Positions 37,185 to 49,510 of a stretch of DNA of 64,000 nt are shown here, in pieces. The notes below the pieces were generated by a model, which was not told where the DNA came from, ran no database searches, and saw only the letters and a list, made by a program, of their open reading frames with translations. Numbering within the stretch: the first letter of the stretch is position 1; each line of letters opens with the position of its first letter. The stretch comes from Impatiens glandulifera (lineage: Eukaryota > Streptophyta > Magnoliopsida > Ericales > Balsaminaceae): assembly GCF_907164915.1 (NCBI RefSeq), contig NC_061869.1:18453125-18517124 (forward strand), written 5' to 3'. The translations under genes and the position numbers were made by a program.

Positions 37185-38549
37185 TGTTAAACATAATTTT
37201 TCAAACCGGCCACACGTTACGAGTTTTGAATATTTATTCTAAATAATCAAAAAGAGAGAAATTGATAGAAAAATTAAGTAAGTTAATTTTCAAACCGGCC
37301 ATACATTACAATTTTTGAATATTTATTCTAAATAATCAAAAAGGGAGAAATTGATAGAAAAATTAAGTAAGTTAATTTTGAAACCGACCAGAAAACAAAA
37401 CAACTATTAACTTCTATGTGCAAGAACAGATCGAATTGTATAAACCGGCTGGAGCTTCATAAACCGGCTGAAGAACACTTCAAAGTAATCCAGTTCCGAA
37501 TGATCAAGTCAAGATCAAGAGGAACCGGCCTCAACACTCTCAACAGACCGGCTAGCAAAGAAAAGGCTACATCCCAGCCGGATTATACTATGAAAGAGTC
37601 AACCGGAAACTAAGAGTTACAAAGATGACGTAATGTGACGAACTAGACGTGTCTTGGAGAAATAAAAGAAGATAAGATCCGATCAGAAGCATGCGATAAA
37701 AACAATGATGATTTACTGATCCGACTCAGACAGCCGGAAGGTGCATGTCTGACACGTGTCCAAATCTGCAAACCGGCTACGTCATTTTTATCTGAGAAGT
37801 ATCTGCATGCTTGCATAATGTTAGGAAGGTGAAACGTGCAAGCAACCTCTCTGCACCGGCGTGACTCTGAACTGACCAATCCCACGGTGAGAGAAGAAAG
37901 TGACCGTTGGGATTCTCTTCACTATAAAAGGAAGACGAAGAGACCACATTAATGATAGTCACGAACATCTTAAGAGAGAGAAAGAAATCTCACGCGCGAT
38001 CCAAAACCGTTGTATCATTTACCGAAAGCTTTATTTGTATTGTATTATTGTATTACATCACAGAGTGAGTTGGTGTAACCGGCGAGTAGCGAGTTAGGCT
38101 CGACCGGTAGTGTAATCGTTGTAACGTTGAAAGTTAGTGGAGATCCTTCTCATAACCTAAGAGGAAGGGGTGACGTAGGAGGGTTTGCTCCGAACATCCA
38201 TAAAAAATCATGTCTCATGTCTTTTACTTATTTCCTGATTACTTTCTGCTTACTTAACCTAAACACAAACCAAAACGTAATCTTACTCCTCAATCAAAAC
38301 TGGTCCACTCATATTCTCAAAACCGACTCCTCATAAATTTCATCAAAGTCGCATACGCTGCTTCAGACTGAAATAGACATTTCCGCCCTTGAACTCGGTT
38401 CAAGAGTCTGTGACAGTTTGTGTAGTGCTGAGAAAGGTTTTAGTCTCTAACCGGACTATTATCAAATTGTATGTTGTGTGTTGTAAGCGGCTACCCTTCC
38501 AGAAACCGGAAACAACCCCGGTCCTCCAAGGGCGTCCCCGATCCTAACA
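37185..38549 (+). mobile_element. solo LTR (1365 bp) with 5-bp target-site duplication ATTAA
   Basis: Starts TGTTAAACAT, ends GATCCTAACA, and is flanked on both sides by ATTAA (37180-37184 and 38550-38554). The other copy of the surrounding duplication (about 25535-25545) lacks this sequence, giving an empty-site comparison. It has a TATA-like site CACTATAAAAGG (37920) and is rich in AACCGG words. Its 3' half (GGGGTGACGTAGGAG, CCGAACATCCATAAAAA, GAACTCGGTTCAAG) matches the reverse-oriented LTR at 40823-42011. Confidence 0.93.
37198..37381 (+). repeat. 91-bp direct tandem duplication within the solo LTR
   Basis: Two copies starting TTTTCAAACCGGCCA (near 37198 and 37289), each running to AAGTAAGTTAA, followed by the start of a third (TTTTGAAACCGACCA). 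Helps explain why this LTR is longer than its sibling. Confidence 0.9.
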
Positions 38550-40365
38550 ATTAATATCTTTCTTTTGTCATTCAAAATATTTTAGAGCATTTTTTACTCG
38601 GTCCTCTTGTTTTTATTTTGGCTAATCAACCATCTTATTTCATATTTATTCACCAATTTAATCGACCTCTCATCTAATATTATTACTTCTACTTCAGTCA
38701 AACCAACTCATCCCATTCACATATTTTAATTATCAAAATCATTTTTCCGTAATAGATCTCTCATATTATTAATATCATTCGCATACTTTCATCATTTTTT
38801 CCACCAAACCATCTCAACATTACCAACCTCTTTTATCATCACTTTGGCAAACCAAACAACCATCTCATCATCATCGATATTTTTTCCTCACTTCGGTCAA
38901 TAAATAATCTCATTCACATATTTTTAACCATCAAAATCCTTTGTTCTCTCCAATGGACCTCTACTTACTGATTTTTTTAGCTTATTTCGGCTAACCAACT
39001 ATCTTGTCACATTTTTCATCAATCCAATCGACTTCTCATTCATATATTTTAAACACCAGTGTCTTTTGATATTTTAACTACCGATGTTTTTTTGTTCACA
39101 ATGGATCTATCATATTTCTAATCTCGTGAACTCACTTCGAGCATCATCTAGTGATCTTACTTTCACTTCGATTAAAACTAGCACATCTTATTCGCGTATT
39201 TTAACCAACAATTTTCATTTTTCCCAATTGAACTCTCATATTATTAAACTCATAACCTCATTTTGATCTTTTTTGAACTCAGTCATCCTAATATTTACCA
39301 ACTTATTTTATCCCCACTTTAGCAAATCAACAATCTCTCATTACCATCAACCTCTTTACCATCACTTCGGTCCATCAACAATCTCATTCGAATATATTTT
39401 TAATCACCAATATTCTTTGTTCTCCAATGGACCTCTTGTTACTAATTTCGTGATCTCTGATCAAGCAACTATCTCATCACATTTTTCACCAATACAATCT
39501 ACCTCTAATCTCGTGACCTTCCTTTTCACCTCGGTCAAAACCACTACCATTTCATTCATATATTTTAACCACCAATTTTTTTTTGTTCCCAATGAACTTC
39601 TCATATTTACTAATCATGTGCTCTCATTTAGAGCATCTTGCCACATAACCATCTCAACATTACCAAACATTTTTTACACTCATTTTAGCAAACCAACCAT
39701 GTAGTCATCATTAGCCTCTTACTCTCACTTTAGTCAACCAACAATCTTATTTAATAACAAAAATATCATTTATTTTCTAAAGTACATCTCATATTACTTA
39801 ATCTTGTTACCTTACTTATACACTCAACCATCTTATATTATTACTAACATCGTTTACCCTCTTACTTCAATCATTTTACACCCTAACCATCTCATATAAT
39901 TACCAACACCTTTTATCCTCACTTCCGCAAACCTACTTCCAATCTAATCAATCTATCAACCAACCATCTCATTCACATATATCTTAATTGACCTCTCATT
40001 ATCAATCCCATGTCTTCATTTTGAATATTTTACACCAACCAACCATCTCATTCATATATTTAACTATTCACATATCATTCTCAATCGACCTCTCATTACC
40101 AATCTTGTGACCTCATTTCGAACATTTTATACCAACTAATTATCTCATTTACGTATTTAATCATCACATATCCCTCACTAATCTCGTGACCTCATTTCAA
40201 GCATTTTGCATTCAACTATCATTTTGGTAAACCAATCATCTCATTCACATATTTAACCATAACATTCCCCAATCGACCTCTCATTACTGATCTCGTGACT
40301 TATTTCAGCTAATCAACATTCTCATTCATATATTTATATAAATATTTATCATTGGTTAAAATTTC
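38550..40365 (+). repeat. degenerate repeat array (CATCTCATTCACATATTT / CGACCTCTCATTA units)
   Basis: The recurring order is: AACCATCTCATTCACATATTTTAA, ATCGACCTCTCATTA, CTAATCTCGTGACCTCATTTC, GAGCATTTT. Spacing is irregular, roughly 100-150 bp, with heavy divergence. The first about 320 bp is the right part of segmental duplication II. Reverse-complement traces of the same words occur near 43850-44000. No real coding frame. Confidence 0.7.
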
Positions 40366-40817
40366 CACGTAACGGGATTTGAGCATTGATCTTTATAATG
40401 TGAACACTTTAACCATTAGATAACTTTAGATTGTTGGTTTATTTTTATAATTTTATGTATGATATGACTAACAATTCAAGATAAATTACTCAACTCACAT
40501 TAAAAAGTCACATATATATTTTATTTTAAATACTTAATATTTCTCGCTATCACCTCATTTTCTTAACATCACTCTACTTAATTTTAATATGCACGTAAAT
40601 TTTGAATAGAGCTATAAATCATAATATTTCTAAAATAGAAATAAAAAATATATAAAATATTATATATTTCAATACCAATATTTATATTAAAAGAATATCA
40701 TGCTCTAACATTATAAAAAAACCAAGTTTTTAAGAAATTAAAAAAACATATATTGTGGAAGGTAGATAGTTATATGCTTATAAAATTATTTGATTGAATT
40801 TAAAATATAAATGATAA
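40366..40817. other. AT-rich intergenic DNA, no gene seen
   Basis: Only AT-rich sequence; a TTCCACGTAACGGGATTTGA patch at about 40360 could be an old retroelement fragment, but cannot be assigned. Confidence 0.35.
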
Positions 40818-40822
40818 GTGAA

Positions 40823-42011
40823 TGTTAGGATCTAGATCGCTGATAGCGGATCGGGGTTCGGCTAAAGAAGAATCTCTGACAACACTCAACGGTTGGCGTT
40901 AATCCGGTTAAGAATCAACACCGGTTTCAATACTGTACAAACTGTCACAAACCCTTGAACCGAGTTTAAGTGTGGAAGTGGTTTGTTTCAGGTTGAAGCA
41001 ACACACACACATGATGAATAGATATGTGGCTTGGAGAATATCGGTTGAGAATTAGTTAGGCAGTTAAAGTAGTATGAGTCGGTTAGAATATAGAACCGGT
41101 AGAAAGTAAAGCACAAGACAGGTTTTTATGGATGTTCGGAGATAAAACTCCTACGTCACCCCTTATTCTCAAACCACGAGAAGGATATTCACTAAGGAAT
41201 ACACAAACACAATACACAATCGAGTCTTATTTACTACTCCATAATCAATCTTACAATTCTCACAGAGATTGTAATACACTTCACAAACACACTTAAGTTT
41301 TGAATCTTAGAGAGATAAGCACTTTGTAACTTGTTCTTGTTTTTTCTTAGCACTTGTTCACTATTTCTCACACTTTTCGCACTTGTGATTCCTTATGTTT
41401 TCAGCTTCCTCAGCTTCTCCTTTTATAGGTGAAATGTGTCAACGGTCACATTTCTTCAACGGATAACTTTAGAGGTTCAGCATAGCATTAAATGTGGTTT
41501 ATGTTTCCAAGGCATGGAGAAGACCGGCTCGATTTGTCTTTGCTTGATTATGGCAACTGTCGGTTGGACAGTTGCCTGCACCTGGGAGATTGCTCCTTTG
41601 ACTTATACCAGAAAGGAAACTTTTCTTCGGGCAATCTTCTGCAGTCTGCAGCATATCATCAGACTTGTATAAATATGGCAATGTCACAGTCTGATTCTTT
41701 GATGTCATCTTCTGCATATGCCCAAAATATTTACTTGCACCAATTTGTAAATTGTTCTTTATTTGATATTTTTGACTTCTTTCTCTAAATGGTCTTCTCG
41801 TTGGTTTTGATCTTTGGATTTGAATTGAATGCTTCATTTCTACTGATCATGTTAACCGGTTGATCGGTTCAACCGGACAGCTTCCGATTTTGGATCTGTC
41901 ACTTGCTTCTTCTAGCCTGCTTAATTTCTTGACCGGTTGAAATTCTTGACCGTTCCTGCACAATAAGTTTATTTTTTTAAGTTCTATTTAACCGGTCAAT
42001 TTTATCTAACA
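40823..42011 (-). mobile_element. solo LTR (1189 bp), same family as 37185-38549, opposite orientation, TSD GTGAA
   Basis: Plus-strand ends TGTTAGGATC and ATCTAACA; flanked by GTGAA on both sides (40818-40822 and 42012-42016). Read on the minus strand it has CCTATAAAAGG (TATA-like), GGGGTGACGTAGGAG, CCGAACATCCATAAAAA and AACTCGGTTCAAGGG, as in the other LTR. No gag-pol lies beside it. Open frames inside are short and unconvincing. Confidence 0.93.
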
Positions 42012-42016
42012 GTGAA

Positions 42017-42954
42017 TTACTTGATTAGAGTGTTGTATATATAATCATAGGTTTCAAGTTCAAGTGTTACATATATCATTTTTAATCAGTTTTTAAAAAT
42101 AAATCACTCAATGTTTTGAGGGCAAGTTTGCAAACCAACCGTCTCAAATATTCATTTACTCTCACATATATATTCAAATTAACCGCATCTCTTGATCCGA
42201 TAAGTTGAAACAAAAAAAAATTATCGGTTCAATATTTTAACATTCTAAATTTAAAATAAAAATTATCAATTGAAAACTTAATCGTGTTTTAAATGATAAA
42301 ATATTAAATTATTTTGTTTGAAAAAATATAAAACAAAATAGAATTACAATTCCAACCTAAAAATAATGAAATTGAGAAATATAAAATTACACTATATTGA
42401 ATTTCATTTTAATTCCAATTTCAAATCTAATTCTTAATATTAAACTTCTACCAAACTTCAGAATTGGAATTGGACCCTCCAATTCTAATGTCAATTCCAA
42501 ACACGTCCTAATAATAAATTTACATATAAATTTTATGTATTTCTTTAATAAATTTATGTTATAATTTTATCAGGAAATTACTATTCATCATATATAATAG
42601 CCTTATTTAATTTTTATTTGAATTGTAATAATTGGCTATATCCTTCTATAAAAGATGATAAATGCTTTAGCAGTGTGATCTATAAATGTTCATTGTAGGG
42701 AAACAATTAGAATCAAAAATAGTTTCGCAACAATTGAGTTATATTTGTCCATTCTTTTTCTTCAGAGCAAGAGTCATATGGAATATGATTTGTCTCTTTT
42801 TTGTTTGTATATTTAGTCCTGCAAAATAATAATAAAATATAAAATATATAAATTAATTATTTTTTTTATTTTACTAACATATAATTATTTTCATATACGA
42901 AATAAAATTACTGTATATTCAAAAAAACCCAATATATAGAACTAATTTATTATC
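42017..42954. other. AT-rich intergenic DNA, no gene seen
   Basis: Includes AATTCCAATTCCAAAC-type words around 42340-42510 that look like a degenerate repeat, otherwise nothing recognisable. Confidence 0.4.
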
Positions 42955-43790
42955 TATATATATATAATGCTTAATTTTTAAAGTGTCCGGATTGCCGGGT
43001 CTGGTTAATTTGGATATTTATGTGAGAGTAAATGGATACTTGGGTCGGATTGTGGGTTGACCTGCTCATAAACTTAAAACGGTTAAAAATAAATTTTAAA
43101 ATGTTATTTGTAGGTTTCAAACTTGCAACCTAACAAAAACAAGTATAACCCTTTAATCAACTAGGCAAACAACACTTTATATTTAATATTCAACACCAAA
43201 TTTGATGAATGCGAGACATTAAAAGTTCAAATTTTTAACTAACTAATATATATATAATGATGCTTAATTTTTAAAGTGTCCGGATTGTCGGTCGAGAGTT
43301 GTGGTTAATTTGGATATTTATGTGAGAGTAAATGGATACTTGGGTCGAATTGTGAGTTGATCCGCTCATAAACTTAAAACGGTTAAAAATAAATTTAAAA
43401 ATGTTATTTGTAGGTTTTGAACTTGCAACCTAACAAAATAAGTACAACCCTTTAACCAACTAGGTTAATAACACTTTATATTTAAGATTCAACACCAATT
43501 TTGATGAACGCGAGACATTTTAACAATAAAAGTTTAAATTTTTAACTAACTAATCTATATATATATATATATATATAGTGCTTAATTTTTAAAGTGTCCG
43601 GATTGTCAGGTCTAAAGCTGTGGTTAATTTGGATATTTATGTGAGAGTAAATGGATATTTTGGTTGAATTGTAGGTTGACCTTCCCATAAACATAAAATG
43701 GTTAAAAATAAATTCAAATTATTTGTAGGTTTCGAACTTGCAACCTAACAAAAACAAGTACAACATTTAATTAAATGTGATTGAGATGTG
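42955..43790 (+). repeat. three tandem copies of a roughly 300-bp unit
   Basis: Units start near 42960, 43250 and 43555, each with GCTTAATTTTTAAAGTGTCC, GGTTAATTTGGATATTTATG, GTGAGAGTAAATGGATA, a TTGTAGGTTT..GAACTTGCAACC stretch and a GATGAA-GCGAGACATT end. The third copy is cut short. A (TA)n run sits at each unit junction. Confidence 0.9.
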
Positions 43791-45357
43791 GTTTGTCGAG
43801 GGATAATAGACCAATATCATTTAAAAGTGGTTAAAGAAATATGAATTAAATATTTAATTGACCAAAGTGTGAGGTCACGATGCTAATTATTAAAAAATAT
43901 GAATCAAATATTTGATTGACAAAGTGAAAGTGTAAAATCACGAAATGAGATATTTATTCGGAAAAAATATGTGAGAAAATAAGTTGTTTTATCGAAGTGA
44001 ATAAAATGTAGAATGAGAGCGTTATATTTTTTATTTTAATAATTTTAAAAATTGAATAAATATTATTATATTTTTTTTTATTTATTTTATTTTTATCCTT
44101 AAAATTTTCCTAATTCAATTAGTGACTATATATATATATATAATTCAACTAGTGAATATATATATATATATATATATGTGTGTGGACTCAATCATGCTTA
44201 TATCTTTATATGACTCTTTGATTTTATTATTAAAATTAAGATAAATAAAAGTATAAATTTAAACCAATTTTTGAAAGATAATAATTAATTAGTAAATTTT
44301 AAAAGTTTAAATACTCTATCCTTTACCATGTATTATCTGAATTTATATGATTTTGTTGACAATGTGTAATCAGGTTATTACCTATCTTAATTAAATAAAT
44401 AATAATTAGATATAAAATAATGTATAAAGAGAAATTACTATGTCTATAAATTTTTCATATAATTCATCTGATATTAGCTAGTCTAAAAAACAGCAATTGC
44501 GATTAAATTTTAAAATAAAATTTTCTTTTCGATCGCTCTTGAATCATGAAAAAAGTAATTCATAAATACTTATCAAAACCCCGAAATCAATAACAACGAG
44601 TAGTTAGAATTAGTGACACTACAACGACAACTAACGAAGGGTCAAAACTATCATTTTTTTTCTCTTTAATTTAAAAAAAAATTAATATTTTATTTATAGT
44701 TTTGTTCATCAGCGACGAATAATTTAATTGTCATTAATTTCGTCTTATTGATTTACACATATAATTAAAAAAAAAAGTTATTTATATCATTCAATTTTAA
44801 ATGTTAAAACAAATTATCAAGGGATAACTTCATTTAATTTTTCTAAAGGGTGAAATGGTTTAGTAGAGGTTGAATATGACTTTTGCATAGAATTTAATAC
44901 TAAATCAAAATTACAACGAAAACTTATAAAAACTAAGATTTAAAAATTTATGAATAAGAAATATATTAAACACTATTTTTGTTATCATTGTATCTGAATT
45001 AATGTATATATTAAAATTTTAGTTAATAATAGAGATATAATTGAAAAGAAATAAAACATAATTCAATATATGCTTATAAAATATTATAAATAAAAATAGT
45101 AAATAAAATAAATCATATAAAAGGAAGGAACATGTTACCTGTACAAGAAAGAAATAAGAAACATAGCAAAAACTTGTTTTTTGTTTTTGTTTTCCATAGC
45201 TATCCAATTAAGTTTATACGTCTTATTATGCAATGAGCAATTTGATATATATTTGTTTTATATAGTAATAGTTTAATGTAATAAATATATATATATATAA
45301 ATAAATTTAATTGTTAAAATATTAATATAATTTTTTATTATTATTTTAACAAAGAAT
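43791..45357. other. AT-rich intergenic DNA, no gene seen
   Basis: Reverse-complement traces of the 38550-40365 array (GAGGTCACGA, ATCACGAAATGAG) at 43850-44000, and TA-rich runs near 44130-44180. No coding similarity. Confidence 0.4.
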
Positions 45358-45358
45358 A

Positions 45359-45429
<71 letters not shown>
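45358..45429. repeat. (TA)n dinucleotide microsatellite
   Basis: An essentially pure TA run of about 70 bp. Confidence 0.95.
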
Positions 45430-45432
<3 letters not shown>

Positions 45433-46584
45433 TGGATTGTGTTATTTGAATAATCTGAAAAGAAAATTAAAAAATAAATAATTTGTACTAATTTTAAAGA
45501 GACGAAGTTTTATTTTTAATTTTAAAGGATATTTATATATATAAATAAAATAATAATTTAAAATATATTATATTTTAGTATTTTAATTAATGAATTAAGT
45601 GATTTAATTGATAAAAGAGGCAGTGAAATTATGTTGGAGTAATTTGAGTTATTTAAATAACTCAAATATACACCGCCTTAATTACAAATCATTGAGTCAT
45701 CGCACCACAATGCACAACTCGTTATGTGAGTGTAAACTGGTTGAATTGTTGGTTGGCGGGTTAACTCATCCTCAATTTGGAATAGTAACAATTAACTAAA
45801 AATCATCAATTTGTGGACCAACGCACAACTATTATGTTAGTGTGAACAGATCGGATTCTTGGTTTGAGGATTGAGTCGTCCTCAAATTTGGAACATTTAC
45901 GTAAGAAAAGTAAATTAAAAATTATATATATATAAGTCTAGAACTTACAACTTACACATTAAATATACAACATTTTCACAAACTAATTAGTTACTTTTAT
46001 ATTAAAGGATTAGTTCTTTTTACTAATTTTTTGTAAGTTTGTTTTTTAATGTTAAAGGATTATATTTTTTAATTTGAGTTGAGTAGTTTAGTTTCAATTG
46101 TTAGTCGTACAAATTATATATTATATACAAAATTATAAATATAAATTAACAATCTTAATCATCTATAGTGTTTATAGTACACAAAAAAAATCAATTTTCG
46201 AATCCCACAATGTAAAACTTTAAAATAATTATTCTTTTTTCATAATAGTGAAATTTGGTAACAGCTGAAGTAGACGTAACTCTTTTGAGTGAATCACTAT
46301 AAATCTGTCTTCTTGTGTTATTCTTTTATTGCGTTTTTACATATCATATCAAACAGGTCAGATTTAGGGGATCTAAATCCTAACACTATAGATGAAGGGC
46401 TCTCATAAATTTATTATTATATTTTTGTAATAATATTTGTTTTCTTTTAAATGTTTCTGTTGATGTTTTTATTTTTTTGGCAATCATATCTTTTAAGTTT
46501 TTAGTTTGTTATTTTACCTCATGTAGTCAATGCTTATTTACATTTATTATTTGGTCTTAATCCAATCATATGAGATATTTTGTT
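45430..46584. other. AT-rich intergenic DNA, no gene seen
   Basis: Around 45660-45960 two diverged segments share TCATCG/ACC-CAA-GCACAACT and GGATT/GGTTGAATTGTTGGTT words. GATCTAAATCCTAACA at about 46370 resembles the 3' end of the solo-LTR family and may be a small fragment. Confidence 0.4.
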
Positions 46585-46905
46585 AGTTATTTAGTCAACA
46601 CGTTATCAACTCGTTGTTAGATGGATCTCAACACTCACGGGTAATATTGAAATTCTTTTAGTTGTTGTTTCACCCCATTATTCAACGTCCATGAAATTCT
46701 ACATTCTTCGTTGGTTTATTAGTCAACACACTATCATCCTGTAATTGGATGGTTTTCAATATTCACGAGTAATCTCAGAGGTCTTCAGTTATTGTTTCAC
46801 CATAGCAGTCACTACCCATGAGATTATACCTTCTTCACTAGTTTATTAGTTAATACACTATCATCTTGTAACTGGATGGATTGCAATACTCACAAGTTTA
46901 ACAAG
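46585..46905 (+). repeat. three tandem copies of a roughly 130-bp unit
   Basis: Units near 46589, 46720 and 46848 each carry TTAGT-AACAC-CTATCA, a GGATGG-TT-CAATA-TCAC segment and AG-TATTGTTTCACC. Moderately diverged. Confidence 0.75.
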
Positions 46906-46984
46906 TTTGAAAAACATAAAATCAATATTTCACAATCTCATTTTCTACCTCAAGTTGTCCAAGTTTTTTCCATCTTGAGTTTGA

Positions 46985-48742
46985 TGATGTTGGGAAACTA
47001 TTTAGATCACGTTTGATCCATCCCGATCATATTTAATCAAAATTAAAATTTTGAGTTCTTGAATTGGTTCAAACAAGCATTTAGTGTTTTTGTTTTGGTG
47101 CCAATCGAGTATATATAGTATAAGAAAGTAATTGGATAGCTCATTACACTTCAAAATAACTTGAAAATCAAAAACTTGATTTTTTTTATCACAAATTATT
47201 TTGAACAAATTGATCATCATCCAGGTTGATACATACCTTGAGATGATGATTAACATGTTCCTGAGAGCTTTGTGAAGCTACACAAGCTATTAGATCAAAG
47301 AATCAGAGCTAAAAAATGAATTTAAAAATCTGCACACTTTTGTTCTTGACGACTGAGGTTTGCTAGCCTAGGTCGAGATCCGGCCGAGGATCCTCAGTCT
47401 AGACTAAAACCTAGGACCAAGAAATTCGAACATAGGACCGAGACCTAGGACCGAGAGATCCGACCAATGTTCTTGAGCCAGAACCGAGAAATCCAACCGA
47501 GGATTTCTACATAGGACCGAGAGGTCCAACCTGGGACTAAGACTCCTAAACCTCAAGACCGAGAGGTCCAACCTAGAACTAAGACTCCTGAACGTCAAGA
47601 CCGAGAAGTCTGACCTTGGGACCGAGAATCTCTAACTTAGGATCGGGAATCCTTAACCCTAGATCAAGAGTTCCCGAACCAAAGACCGAGGGACTTAACC
47701 TAGAGCTAGCCCAAGACCGAGAGATTTATACACCTCGACCGAAGGACTTAGCCTTAGGATAACTCAGAACCGATGGATTTATACACTCACATCAGTAAGA
47801 TTAACCAAGGACCGAGAGTCCTTAGCACCTAGACCGAAGGACTTTGGCACCCAGACTAAAGATCCTAAGCCTTGACTGAGAGGCTCCTCAACCTAGACCA
47901 AGGGTCTTTTGACTTCGAATGATAAAAATGAACCTGAGGCTTAAGACTCTGGTCATAAGGCCTGTTTGGTTCCACTTTTCAAAATTCAAAATATTTTTTG
48001 TAATTTTGGGACTCTAAATCATTTTCTAAAAATCCCAAAAAAAAATAGTAAATGCTTTTAAAATATTTTTAAGATATTTCAACAAATGCTCGTTTAGTGT
48101 TTATTTCTAAACCATAATACCTTTAAAAATGACTGATATTCTTCATGTATTTCCTCCCTAAGAAATCATCAGCAACATGTACCAGCATTTAAATATAGTT
48201 GTTTCAATATTTTAAATAACGCACAAACCTTACGCATGCTTAGAACCGGAAGAATAATCAGTTAAAACTCAAACGTTTACGACCGATTTCCAAAAGTCAA
48301 CTTTATAAGTAGAGACCATTTTTAAAACGGGTATGGAGGATGAAGCGCGAAAGCCTTTCTCGAGTATCACATAACTACGAATGAAAAAAACTTTGGTTAA
48401 TACGTTTGTAAATGTATGCCAACTTTTATTGATTTTCACCAATCAATTGGCGACTCTATTTTAAAACAAATAATTTGTTAAATTACTTATGTTTAACAAA
48501 TTTGAACTAAAGGATTTTCTAAAAATCAAATTGTGATTTGATTATCATAAATTCCCAAATTATTTAAAATTGAACTCTGACGTTAATTATTTTTAATTAA
48601 TTTCAAAAGTTGTCAGGAATCAATGAATTCTTTTAAAAATAATGTTTTATTTTAAAAGAAAAATTCTAACACACAAACCAATGTTTAATTTCTCAAACCA
48701 CAAATTTTCCAAGGAAACCGATACAAAGGGTTTTTACAGGGG
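46985..48742 (+). repeat. LTR-like dispersed element with GACCGAG block, copy F
   Basis: Collinear with copy C from 27835: GATCACGTTTGATCCATCC, GTTCTTGAATTGGTTCAAAC, GACCGAG block (47360-47900), AAGCGCGAAAGCCTTTCTCG, CAATTGGCGACTCT (48450) and a GGGGTTACA end (48742). The 5' leader with the TATA-like site of copy C is missing. Confidence 0.75.
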
Positions 48743-49510
48743 TTACAACCATTTTTATTGCATCGTAGATTAACTTATTCCTTATTAAAGTTTGAGCACA
48801 TTTTAACACATTCACTATACACCTTTCGGTTGACACACAACGATTGACGGGTTAGGGTTAGGGTCAGTATGTGTACATTTTCCCATCATACCTTCAATTT
48901 TATAGGTAGCTTGAGTCGTATAGTGCATTCTAGTTTCACCAATCATCAATTGAAGCTCCAATGCCTTAAACCATGACGGGTTGATGTCGGTACCAACTAG
49001 TAACTAACATTTTAGTCGTCAATTTGGTAGCTCATAGGTATATAATTGAGCTTTGTAACTAGATTTCTCTTCATTTGAAGTCTATCTTACCTCTAATTAG
49101 CAGCTCCCACGACATATATCATTATTCAAATGACTCTTATGTTGCTCATAAGTTGAATAATGTTTTTAGACTAGTACCATTTTGTTCATTTGCCTCTTTT
49201 GAACATTTTGATAACGCATGGGTAATTTATGGTGCATCACAACTTCACATCTTTGTTCAAAACCTCGATGTCCATTGATTCCAACCTATGTTATGTTCTT
49301 CGCTTCCAACACATTTCTAGACTCGACCGAGATGAATAACGAATTTATACTTTTTTAAGGTTGAAGTTGAGTGTATTAGGAGAATTTTTGTTACTCTAGC
49401 TCGGTTTGGTGATCTGTAGTTTAGTTTATGATCCATGGAAGACACGATGTCCGAATGATTTGAGGCTAGCTCAAGGTTTGTCAAATTGAGGTTTACTACC
49501 ATCCCCACGG
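48743..49510 (+). repeat. sequence duplicated downstream of copy F (matches 29497-30340)
   Basis: Same landmark order as 29497-30340, with small deletions (for example between CTTAAA and CATGACGGGTTGATG). No coding function seen. Confidence 0.75.

Noticed and set aside
37416..38336. Several 60-80-aa open frames inside the solo LTR
   Set aside because: The region is an LTR bounded by target duplications; the frames have no family similarity and differ in the sibling LTR.
39084..39704. Ser/Thr-rich frames of 60 and 143 aa
   Set aside because: They follow the degenerate TCTCATT array and show only its repeat composition.
41436..41837. Overlapping 78-112-aa frames in the second solo LTR
   Set aside because: Same reason; they lie around the TATA-like and leader part of the LTR and are not conserved in the first copy.
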